From positions 1 to 64,000 of the forward strand of contig NZ_CANMVP010000015.1 of assembly GCF_947501385.1 (NCBI RefSeq): a stretch of 64,000 nucleotides of DNA. The letters are read 5' to 3'. The translations under genes and the position numbers were made by a program. This document shows positions 51,909 through 60,900 of the stretch, in pieces. The notes below the pieces were generated by a model. The model had not been told where the DNA came from, searched no databases, and saw nothing but the letters and a program-made list of their open reading frames with translations. This stretch comes from an uncultured Polaribacter sp. (GTDB lineage: Bacteria > Bacteroidota > Bacteroidia > Flavobacteriales > Flavobacteriaceae). The stretch's first letter is position 1, and every line of letters begins with the position of its first letter.

Positions 51909-52244
51909 TTATAAAACTTTTTCTACTCTTTTGAAGCTGTCTGATTTTGATAAGGTCAACCGTACAATACTTTCCTCAGTCGCCGTAAGATTATGAACGG
52001 TGTTTGAATTTAATGTGATTAAATCACCTGTATTCAACTGTTTTATTTCTGCTTGGATGCCAAAATTTATACTTCCTTTTAATACCTGCACAACAATTGG
52101 AAATGGCGCTTTGTGATCTTTCATTAGCTGCCCTTTTTTAAATACAATTCGTATTTCTTTTGAAAAATCGGTTTCTAACAACATTGAAACAGCTGGTTTG
52201 CTGGTATTAAATTTTATGTCTTCTAAAAATGAGGCTACTTTCAT
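51909..52244 (-). CDS. Cupin-domain protein
   Basis: A 111-residue single-domain cupin. The beta-barrel pattern runs through SINFGIQAEIKQLNTGDLIT and LNSNTVHNLTATEESIVRLT, with one candidate metal histidine (H94 in TVHNL) and no complete HxH...E...H set. The product is soluble. It is co-transcribed with hemN (3-base gap). A regulatory or sensing role tied to haem or oxygen metabolism is inferred only from position; the ligand is unknown. Confidence 0.75.
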   Translation of the reverse strand: MKVASFLEDIKFNTSKPAVSMLLETDFSKEIRIVFKKGQLMKDHKAPFPIVVQVLKGSINFGIQAEIKQLNTGDLITLNSNTVHNLTATEESIVRLTLSKSDSFKRVEKVL

Positions 52245-52482
52245 AATTTTTTGTTTTAAATATTAAAAAAACACATAGGCACATAGTTTATTTTTTTTAT
52301 ATGTTTATGTGGTGTAATTGAACCCTGAACTTCAAACTTTTGAACTTTTGAACATACATGCACTTCGACAAGCTCTTTCCAAATTTCGGAAACGACACTC
52401 TTAATTTTAATTGATTTAACGTTTCTCTAACCAGGTGTAATCAATACCTAATAAACCTCTCGACTGCGCTCGAGGAGACATT
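52245..52482. repeat. Gap with dispersed repeats between the cupin gene and ccoI
   Basis: No gene is seen. ACACATAGGCACATAG and TATGTTTATGTGGTGT form a loose hairpin at about 52271-52317. CTTCGACAAGCTCTTTCC lies at 52363, followed by GGAAACGACACTC. CTCGACTGCGCTCGAG lies at 52459-52474, close to the end of ccoI. These resemble the dispersed flavobacterial repeats also seen inside gldA. Confidence 0.5.
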
Positions 52483-54861
52483 TTACAACTTTATTTTACT
52501 TCCTAAAATATTTGTTGAAATTGTTGTAAAAATTACAATGCTAATGGAACTTAACGGCATTAAAATTGCCGCTATAATGGGTGTTAATTGACCTGTAACA
52601 GCAAAGTACAAACCAATACTATTATAACACAAAGACAACACAAAACAGTATTTTATAATTTGAATTGCCTTTTTAGATGCCTTTATAAAACTGCCAATTT
52701 TATGAAATTTAGAAGCATCTAAAATTGCATCGCATGCAGGAGAAAACACATTGATATTTTCTGACAAAGAAATACCAACATCACTTTGTGCCAAAGCACC
52801 CGCATCATTCAAACCATCACCAATCATGGCTACTTTTTTATCTTTCTTTTGAAGAGCTGCCACTACATTTAATTTATCTGCTGGTTGTTGATTGAATAAA
52901 AAAGTTGTTCTTTCAGGTAAAATTTCTTCTAAATAGTTCTTTTCTCCTTCGTTGTCTCCAGAAACAACTGCCAAATGATAATCGTTTTTTAAACTATTAA
53001 ATAATGATTTTACACCTGCTCTATACGAATTTTTAAATGTGTATTTCCCTTTATAGACTTCATCGAAACAGATATGAACAGAAGTATCTAAAGTTGACTT
53101 TTCATTGTTATTTTGAACAAAAGCAGCCGACCCTAATTTGAGGTCAATAGCTTTGTAAGTAACTTGAATTCCTTTGCCTACAGTTTCTTTAAAATTTGAA
53201 ATTTTTACATTTTCGGCTTCTTTAAAGGTATTGTATAAGGTTCTACTTAAAGGATGATTAGAAGCCCTCAAAGAACTTTTTAAAATGCTTTTTTGTTGCC
53301 GATTTAAGGGAACGCCATCATAAGAAATTGTATTTTCTTTGTTGGTTGTTAAAGTTCCTGTTTTATCAAAAATTATAGTGTCTATTTTTGCTAATTGCTC
53401 TACGACAGTTGTATTTTTTAAATAGAATTTTTGCCTTCCAAAGATGCGTAACATATTTCCTAAGGTAAAAGGTGCAGCTAATGCAATGGCACATGGGCAA
53501 GCTATAATTAAAATGGCTGTACATACATTTAAAGCTTTGCTAGCATCAAAATACAACCAAAAAGCAGTTGCTATTAAAGCAATGGTTAACACTGCAATCG
53601 TAAAATTTTTACTAATAGCATCTGTGATGGTTTTAAAAGGCGATGTGTTCTCTTTTTGAAAAATAGCATTGCTCCATAATTGGGTTAAATAACTTTGTGA
53701 AACAGAAGCTAAAACTTCCATTTCTAGAACTCCAGATAATTGTTTTCCACCTGCAAACAATTTATCGCCAGATGTTTTTAAAACAGGTACTGCTTCACCA
53801 GTAACAAAACTATAATCAATTTCTGCATTTCCGTTGATTAAGATGCCATCTACAGGAATTAATTCCTGATTTCTAATAAGCAATCGATCTCCTTTTTCTA
53901 CATCGTAAATCTGTACATTTTCTTCTTTTCCTTCAGATAAAATGCGTGTAACTGCAATAGGAAAATAAGATTTGTAATCGCGTTCAAAAGACAAGAAATT
54001 ATAGGTTTTTTGCTGAAAGAATTTCCCCAATAATAGAAAGAAAACCAAGCCAGTTAAACTGTCAAAAAAACCAGTTCCTAAATCGAAAATAATTTCAATA
54101 GTACTTCTGATAAAAAGTACAGCAATACCCAGAGCAATCGGCACATCTATATTTAAAATTTTAGATCGCAAACCTTTATAAGCAGATATAAAATAATCTT
54201 TTCCCGCATAAAAAACGACGGGAAGAGAGAAGAAAAACATCAACCACCTAAAGATATTTTTATATTCTTCGATCCAAAAACCGTCCACTTCAAAATATTC
54301 TGGAAACGATAAAAACATGACGTTTCCAAAGGCAAAACCTGCAGTTCCAAGTTTGTAAATTAAGCTTCTATCAACTGTTTTTTTGCCACTTTCATAATCT
54401 TCTAAACTGATATAAGGTTCGTAACCAATACTGCTTAACAGTAAAACAATTTCTTTTAATGAGGTTGTTTCTGAGTTATAAGTGATGCTCACTTTTTTCT
54501 TAGGAAAATCTACCTGAGATGAGGAAATTTCTGATTTTAGTTTGTGTAAGTTTTCTAAGATCCAAATGCAAGAACTACAGTGAATATGTGGAATATACAA
54601 CGTTATTATCTGTGTATTTCCATCAGAAAAATCTACTAATTTTTGAACAATTTCTTCTGTTTCCAAGAAATCATATTTTCCTTGAATCTCTGTTGGAATG
54701 GCTCCTGGATTGTCTTGAAAATTATAATAACCAGTCAAATCATTTTCAGAAAAAATCTCATAAACAGTTTTACAACCGTTACAGCAGAAATTTTTTTCAT
54801 CCAATTCAATTGAATCATCATCACAAGAATCGCCACAGTGGTAACATTGTGTAGCATTCAT
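52483..54861 (-). CDS. ccoI: Copper-exporting P-type ATPase of cbb3 oxidase maturation (CcoI)
   Basis: A 792-residue heavy-metal ATPase. An N-terminal cysteine-rich domain (CYHCGDSCDD, then CCNGCKTVYEIF) is followed by an HMA-like domain with HIHCSSCIW (about 89-97). Transmembrane metal site C455-P-C457 (ACPCAIALAAP), phosphorylation D499 in DKTGTLT, and GDGLNDAGAL are all present. CcoI moves copper to the periplasm for cbb3 assembly. The ATG at 54861 is preferred to an in-frame codon at 54903 since the inferred promoter lies between them. The N-terminal CxxC double is typical of this family. Confidence 0.92.
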   Translation of the reverse strand: MNATQCYHCGDSCDDDSIELDEKNFCCNGCKTVYEIFSENDLTGYYNFQDNPGAIPTEIQGKYDFLETEEIVQKLVDFSDGNTQIITLYIPHIHCSSCIWILENLHKLKSEISSSQVDFPKKKVSITYNSETTSLKEIVLLLSSIGYEPYISLEDYESGKKTVDRSLIYKLGTAGFAFGNVMFLSFPEYFEVDGFWIEEYKNIFRWLMFFFSLPVVFYAGKDYFISAYKGLRSKILNIDVPIALGIAVLFIRSTIEIIFDLGTGFFDSLTGLVFFLLLGKFFQQKTYNFLSFERDYKSYFPIAVTRILSEGKEENVQIYDVEKGDRLLIRNQELIPVDGILINGNAEIDYSFVTGEAVPVLKTSGDKLFAGGKQLSGVLEMEVLASVSQSYLTQLWSNAIFQKENTSPFKTITDAISKNFTIAVLTIALIATAFWLYFDASKALNVCTAILIIACPCAIALAAPFTLGNMLRIFGRQKFYLKNTTVVEQLAKIDTIIFDKTGTLTTNKENTISYDGVPLNRQQKSILKSSLRASNHPLSRTLYNTFKEAENVKISNFKETVGKGIQVTYKAIDLKLGSAAFVQNNNEKSTLDTSVHICFDEVYKGKYTFKNSYRAGVKSLFNSLKNDYHLAVVSGDNEGEKNYLEEILPERTTFLFNQQPADKLNVVAALQKKDKKVAMIGDGLNDAGALAQSDVGISLSENINVFSPACDAILDASKFHKIGSFIKASKKAIQIIKYCFVLSLCYNSIGLYFAVTGQLTPIIAAILMPLSSISIVIFTTISTNILGSKIKL

Positions 54862-54881
54862 ATTTACTCTTTTGCCTTTTG

Positions 54882-54889
54882 CAAATTTC
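54882..54889 (-). promoter_or_regulatory. Near-consensus -7 element for ccoI
   Basis: GAAATTTG on the minus strand differs from TAnnTTTG at the first base only. Its first base is 29.5 bases from the centre of the Fnr-like box, the same spacing as for ccoS. Confidence 0.45.
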
Positions 54890-54912
54890 GAATAAGACTT
54901 CAATTTAAAACA

Positions 54913-54924
54913 TGATATTTATCA
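54913..54924. promoter_or_regulatory. Crp/Fnr-type box between ccoI and the Fnr-like gene
   Basis: TGAT-ATTT-ATCA is a perfect core of an Fnr box (TTGAT-N4-ATCAA) with an A and a G at the outer positions. It lies 29.5 bases upstream of the ccoI -7 element (activator position) and 15.5 bases upstream of that of the Fnr-like gene (54934-54941), where binding would overlap the -33 region and probably repress. Confidence 0.65.
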
Positions 54925-54933
54925 GGTTTTCTA

Positions 54934-54941
54934 TATATTTG
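54934..54941 (+). promoter_or_regulatory. -7 element for the Crp/Fnr gene
   Basis: TATATTTG matches TAnnTTTG. It would start transcription near 54947, 16 bases before the ATG at 54963. Confidence 0.55.
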
Positions 54942-54962
54942 AAATCAAATCCACCAAATATC

Positions 54963-55661
54963 ATGAGCAAATGTGAACAATGTATTGTTCGTCAGTTTAC
55001 TTCTTTAAAACATCTTTCTAAGGAAGAAGTTGTAAGAATGTCTAAATGTAAAACTTCAAAAATCATAAAAAAAGGAGATGTACTTTTTGAAGAAGGAACA
55101 CCTATAAATGGCATTTTTTGCATCAAAGATGGTGTTTGTAAAGTTTCTAAAATGAGTGAAAATGGAAGAAATCAAATTATTAGTTTGATTCAGCGTGGAG
55201 ATTTATTAGGAGAACGAAGTTTAATTTCTGATGAAGTATCGAACCTTTCTGCAGTGGCTTTAAATGATATGGAGGTTTGTTTTATACCGAAAGAAGAAAT
55301 TATTAGAGATTTACAGAGAAACAATGCATTTTCGATGAGTGTTTTAAGAGATCTAGCTACTTCTTTAAAAAATGCGGATAATCTCATTGTAGATATGGCT
55401 CAGAAAACGGTAAAACAACGTTTGGCTGAAACGCTTTTATACTTGCATACTAAATTTGATACAAATAGTGAAGGCGCTATCGATATTCAACTTTCTAGAG
55501 AAGATTTTTCTAATATTATAGGAACTGCTACAGAATCTGCAATTCGTTTATTATCTGAATTTAAAAAGAAAAAAATTATTGCTTTTAAAGGAAAAAATAT
55601 TATGATTTTAGACAGTGCTTCCTTAGAAAAAATTGCGCAAGGTTTTCATAATCTTCTCTAA
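54963..55661 (+). CDS. Crp/Fnr-family transcription regulator
   Basis: A 232-residue regulator: cyclic-nucleotide-binding-like beta-roll (about 25-140), dimer helix (about 130-155) and winged helix (about 165-230). The N-terminus has a CEQC pair (C4, C7), with further cysteines at C29, C57 and C63, so an oxygen- or redox-sensing cluster is possible but does not match the E. coli Fnr spacing. The recognition helix (ATESAIRLLSEF) keeps the E and R of Fnr (ETISR) and the S is replaced by I. Divergent from ccoI and overlapping the end of tamL. I infer that it controls the cco locus. Confidence 0.85.
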   Translation: MSKCEQCIVRQFTSLKHLSKEEVVRMSKCKTSKIIKKGDVLFEEGTPINGIFCIKDGVCKVSKMSENGRNQIISLIQRGDLLGERSLISDEVSNLSAVALNDMEVCFIPKEEIIRDLQRNNAFSMSVLRDLATSLKNADNLIVDMAQKTVKQRLAETLLYLHTKFDTNSEGAIDIQLSREDFSNIIGTATESAIRLLSEFKKKKIIAFKGKNIMILDSASLEKIAQGFHNLL

Positions 55662-57970
55662 AAAGAATAGCCAATTGCAAAATTAAAAACAGGTTCGTCG
55701 ATTCTAAAATCCCAACGTTCACCTTCCTCTAATCTAGGATCATGAAAGGGAGCTGCCAAATCAAAACGAATTACAAATCCTTGCACATCTACTCGCAATC
55801 CTAAACCAGCACCGATACCCAATTCATTGATAAAATTAGAGGTGAATTTATCTGTCTCTTCTCCATTCTCATCATCAAAAGCATCATTTGAAACTGAATT
55901 CCAAACATTACCCGCATCCACAAAAAACGCACCTTTAAAGAAAGAATAAATAGGAAAACGGTATTCTACATTTGCTTCTAAACGAATATTTCCTGTTTTA
56001 TCGAAAAATGAACTTACTGTTTCAGGATTTGAATTCGGATTTTCATTTTCATTATAAGTTCCAGGACCTAAAGAACGAATATTAAAGGCTCTTACACTAT
56101 AAGGGCCTCCAGAAAAATACTGTTTTACAAACGGAACAACATCAGAATTGCCATAAGCATACCCGTAACCAGCAAATAATCTTGCGGCAATGGTTTGCGC
56201 GTTCTTATCACCAAAATTATAGTGATATCTTGCATCGATGTCTGCTTTTGCATACTGCGCATATTCTAACCCCAAAAATTGTTTAGGTTCTCCAGCATTT
56301 TTTTCTTTTCCAAAAAGACTGATACTATTTCCTGCTACATCTACTGTAGAATTAAAGTAAAATTGATGCGTTTGTATCGTATTTAACATTTCATTATAAG
56401 TAAAAGAAAAAGTAAGTCCGCTAATAAACTCTTGATTAAAACTACGTTGCAAAAAAGAATTATTATCTAATATCTCTTGAAATTCTGGAGTTGTACTAGA
56501 CAAGCTTGTATAATTTATAGAAATAGGATTAAATTCATAGGTAATATATCTATTTGCATTCCAAACATATCCAAAATTTGCACTTCCAGATAAAAGGGTA
56601 TACAATTTACTTCTACTTAAATAATTAACACCTAAACTTGTTTTAGTTTTAGGAATAGAATATTCAAAAAAGTCTTCATTAATAGAAAATGGTGCAATTA
56701 CTCTAGGAAAAATAAGTTCAGATTTTAAACCCAGATCTAGACTATTTAAACCCGCATTGTTACCGCTAGAAACTTGCGTTTCATAACCAACATTGGTACT
56801 GATGTTTAAAGTTTCTCCTCCTTTAAATAAATTTCTATTACTGTAGGTGATTGCCAGTTTTGGTCCTGCAAAATTATTTGATTTTGTAACCGCTTGTAAT
56901 TCTGCACGAATGGCTCTTTTTGTTAAAGGCGAAAGAAAAATATTGGCCTCTAACAGCCCCAAGTTGTCTGTTACAACGGTATCTAATTCTTTGTATTGAA
57001 TATTCACAAACTTGTAAGCACCAATGGTAGAAAGTCTTCTTGCTGTATTTTTCGAAGTTATTGGGTCAAAAAAAGCACCTTCTTTTAAAGTGATAAAATC
57101 ATCTAAATACTTCGGTTTAAAAAACAGCGAATCTTGGTGGTAATTTTTATTTTCAAAACGCGTGATATTAACAGTTGAAGAATCTTTTAAATGGTAATTC
57201 GCAAATACGTTAATCCGTTTTATTTTATACGGAATGGTTGCTTTTTTTGGAACTTTTGCTTTTAGTTTTAAAAATAAATCGAATTTTTTATTTTTATATT
57301 GATTGGTATCTGCTTCAAAAATTAAAAAATCTGGATTGAAATTATAATATCCTTTCTTCTTTAATTCCACATCTAACCTTTGACGTTCTAGTTTTAGGTT
57401 TGCCACATCAAAACGCATATTTTCTGGAAACGGCGAATTTGTTGTAAGGCTTTTTATATCGCTATAAATTGGCGAAACCATACTATCTATTTGATAGCTC
57501 GCCATTTTATATGGTGCGGGTACTTTTAAATTGTAAATAATTGCAGCTTCCTTCTCTTTCTCTTGAAAAGTAGCACCAATGGTACTGTAGAAAAAACCAT
57601 GATTTTCTAATCTATTTCTTAAAATTTCTTCAACTTCTAGTTCATTTACATCAGACTGATAGACTGGTTCTTGCCCAAATTGTTTAAACATCCATTTATT
57701 TACAAAACCAGGTTTTTCTTGCTGATTTTTATAGTAATAATACAACCCTAGATGCATCCCTAAAAATTTAGAGTTGGGTGCTGGTCTTACAACCGTTTTT
57801 AAATCTTCTTTTAAGTCGTTTACTTTTTGTACAGAAGGGTCTGCATCTATCTCTAAAGTGGCACCTGTGTATAATCTTTTATCTTCTGGAATGTATTTTT
57901 TAATCGCACAAGCATACATGAAAAGGCTTCCTAAAAATAAAATGCAAGTATATTTAGTTGTGTTTTTCAA
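55658..57970 (-). CDS. tamL: TamA-like outer-membrane lipoprotein TamL
   Basis: A 770-residue Omp85-family protein with a lipoprotein signal (lipobox MYAC, cysteine 21). POTRA-like domains fill about 30-370, and a 16-strand barrel follows. The L6-loop signature is YSVRAFNIRSLGPG. The last residues FNFAIGYSF end in an aromatic, as expected for a barrel. The lipidated TamA relative TamL is a feature of Bacteroidota, where it pairs with TamB; gene order here (tamB then tamL, 3-base gap) supports it. It converges with and overlaps the Crp/Fnr gene by 4 bases. Confidence 0.9.
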   Translation of the reverse strand: MKNTTKYTCILFLGSLFMYACAIKKYIPEDKRLYTGATLEIDADPSVQKVNDLKEDLKTVVRPAPNSKFLGMHLGLYYYYKNQQEKPGFVNKWMFKQFGQEPVYQSDVNELEVEEILRNRLENHGFFYSTIGATFQEKEKEAAIIYNLKVPAPYKMASYQIDSMVSPIYSDIKSLTTNSPFPENMRFDVANLKLERQRLDVELKKKGYYNFNPDFLIFEADTNQYKNKKFDLFLKLKAKVPKKATIPYKIKRINVFANYHLKDSSTVNITRFENKNYHQDSLFFKPKYLDDFITLKEGAFFDPITSKNTARRLSTIGAYKFVNIQYKELDTVVTDNLGLLEANIFLSPLTKRAIRAELQAVTKSNNFAGPKLAITYSNRNLFKGGETLNISTNVGYETQVSSGNNAGLNSLDLGLKSELIFPRVIAPFSINEDFFEYSIPKTKTSLGVNYLSRSKLYTLLSGSANFGYVWNANRYITYEFNPISINYTSLSSTTPEFQEILDNNSFLQRSFNQEFISGLTFSFTYNEMLNTIQTHQFYFNSTVDVAGNSISLFGKEKNAGEPKQFLGLEYAQYAKADIDARYHYNFGDKNAQTIAARLFAGYGYAYGNSDVVPFVKQYFSGGPYSVRAFNIRSLGPGTYNENENPNSNPETVSSFFDKTGNIRLEANVEYRFPIYSFFKGAFFVDAGNVWNSVSNDAFDDENGEETDKFTSNFINELGIGAGLGLRVDVQGFVIRFDLAAPFHDPRLEEGERWDFRIDEPVFNFAIGYSF

Positions 57971-57973
57971 AAT

Positions 57974-60900
57974 TTAATTTGTTTTCTTTTTGGTATTCAC
58001 TTTTTCTTTGTTTACTTCTTTGACTTTTGCTGCTTTTTGCGCCTCCTCTGCTTCTTTTTTGGCTCTTTGAGATCTTAGAATAGCATCCCACAATTGACTG
58101 AATTCATTAAATTCTTTTGTAAAGATTAAAGCAAGACCACTAACAATCGTTTGCCCATCAATCACATTTTCAAACTCACTCTTTCTAAAACCTCTAATGC
58201 GATACCTGCCATCTTCTGTAATTTTATATTCTAAACTTACATTACCAATTAAAGGCGTTGTTTCGCCATTTGCACTGCTTCCTTGAATATCTACCTCGCT
58301 ACCAACTCTAACGGTTAAACGCTCATTAAATAGTTTCTTTTGTGCTGCAATATCTAATTGTGTTCTATCTGTTGGCGCATCTCCTTGATAGTCTGTAAAA
58401 CTATTCAACCCAAAATCTAATTCGATCCCAGAACCTCCTAAAATCTTATCTGAAAATGCATTTAGTTGCCCAGAAACTGCATCGTTTAAATTGTCTCTTG
58501 CAATGGTTGCAAAACCACCAGCACTCCCATCACTTCCTGCATCTGGATAGAATCTATTCAATACTAAAAGTGAGAAAACTTGACGATTTAATTCATCTTC
58601 TTGTTGATTCACTTGTTGTAAACGTCCGTATACTTGCCCACCAATTGCGCCTTGTTCATCTTCTGGCATATTTAAACTAAAGGATATTTTTGGCTGTAAT
58701 AATTCGCCATCAATATTTAAATACACATTAAAGGGTAATACTTGTTTGTATCTATTTCTTACAGCAGTATCTTCTCCAGAAATTTGTGATGCCATTAATG
58801 GTGAAGCGGAAGTTTCTATATTGTAAATGGCTCTTACATCTAATTTTGCATCAAAAGGATCTCCTGACCAAGAAACTCGGCTTCCTGATGCCAAAGAAAA
58901 CTTTCTATTTACTAAATTGTATAAGTTTAATTCATAGTGACCCTCAGAAATTTCATAAGCACCTGTTAAAGATAATCTTCCGTTAGGAATCATTGTAAAG
59001 ATAAAATCTCCTTCACCAGAAACCTTAAAGTTATCTTCTGTTTCTTCATTAATAATAATGGTAACAGCTGCTTCTTTGTTTATTTTTATTCTGCTAAAAA
59101 TGTCAAAACCTGTTATGGTTGCTGTTTGTTCTTCAGTCTGCGTTAAAATAGCATTCGGGTTTTCTCTATTTACAAATTCTACAATACCTTCTCTCTCTTC
59201 TACATTTGCATAAATGGAAGGAATTACATAGGTTACATTTGTATCTGAGCCTAAGGTTACTTCTGCGTTTAATTTTGGTATTTGCAAATCGCCAGTAAGT
59301 CTTGCGTTTGCATTAAAAGAAGCTTTACCATACAGCGACGGATTGTCTTCTTTAGAGGCATTTAATATTCTAAAATTATTTGCTTTTACTTTTAAATCAA
59401 ATGTTGGGTTTACAAAACTTTCTGTTTTTATTGTGCCAGACAATACTAGTGCATTCTTTTTTGCATCTAAAACCGTAAAATTAGACATGCTAAGACCGCT
59501 ATTATCTATATGTATAGTTTCATTTTTTAACGTGAATTTTGTATTGAGTTTGGTAATATTAAAATCTGCATTGGTAAATTTTAAATTTCCTTTATATTTA
59601 GGCGTTGTAGTTGTGCCCGTAACTTTAAAACCCCCAGAAAAGCTGCCCGAAGTTTCTTTTATTTCACCTAAAGAAAGCGTATTTAATGCTTTCATTTTAA
59701 ATTCATTAATAAGTACATCTAAATTTAGATTTGCCTCATTATTACTTACAAAATAGTCTCCTTTTATGTCTAAATTTATATCACCACCTTTTAAATTCAC
59801 ATTAAAATCGTAGTTACTATATCCTAAAGATTTTGCATTCATACTTAAATTCCCAAAGTCTGTATTTAAAACTTTTAGCTGACTAATATCTAAATCAGCG
59901 ATGATTCCTGTATCTCCAAAAGGTTGTTCTAAAACAAAATCCCCACTTAAAATTCCTGTGGTAATTTGTTTTTCTGGATTTAGGTAGTTAAAGACTTCGC
60001 TAATTGCAAAATTCTTATAATTAACAGCAATATGATTTTTCTGAATATCTGGTGATTTGTCTGTAACTTCTATAGATTGATTGCCTTTTGTAATTCTAAA
60101 ATCAGAAAAGCTAATGACAGAATCTGTTAAAATAATTTCATTCGTTTCTGGAATTTCCCACTTATGCTTATTTAAAACTAAATCTTTATTGTTTACCGTA
60201 AATTTTAATCGTTCTCTGCTTCCTGTAATGCTTGTATTTACATTCATCAGTTTTTTGCCCTCATGGAATCCTAGAAAATTAAGTGCTAATTCATTGTTTT
60301 TTTGATTTCCCGTTATGATTGTTTTAGGAACATCTAAAGGACCTGCAGTAATGTTTTTAAAACCCAAATTAAAATTAAAATTATCTTTATCTGTATTCAT
60401 AGAAAAAGCCAGACTGTCTAATTCATTTCCGCTATAATTAATATGTGGTGCGGTAATATTAGCGACTAATTTTCTGTCTAATTCTTTAAAATCAACCCCT
60501 ATTTTAATAGTGTCTAAATCTTTGATATTTACTAAGAAAACATCTTTAATTAAAGGTGTTTGAGAAATTTTAGCTTTCAGTTGTAAATCAACAGGATTGG
60601 CAATTGTATCTGGAATGATTGCATCTCTATAAAAATAACTAAAAATATGACGTTGCAAAGCTTTCCCAAAAGTCTGCGGATCTACGTTAGATTGTAAATT
60701 TAAATCTAACATTTTATTTTTTACAATTAGTGCAGTAGTATCTTTATCTACAAATGCGTTTGCATTGAGAGGTCCTAACAAATAAGTTCTATCATCATAA
60801 ACAACAACTCCGTTTTTTATAGTACTTTTTACTGCATATTTTTCTAAATTTCCTTTAAAATTCAAAGAAAGATCCATGCCCGTTTTTACATTTCGATTCA

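Noticed and set aside
54861..54903. Longer N-terminus of ccoI from 54903
   Set aside because: The added residues are basic and low in conservation, and the predicted -7 element lies within them.
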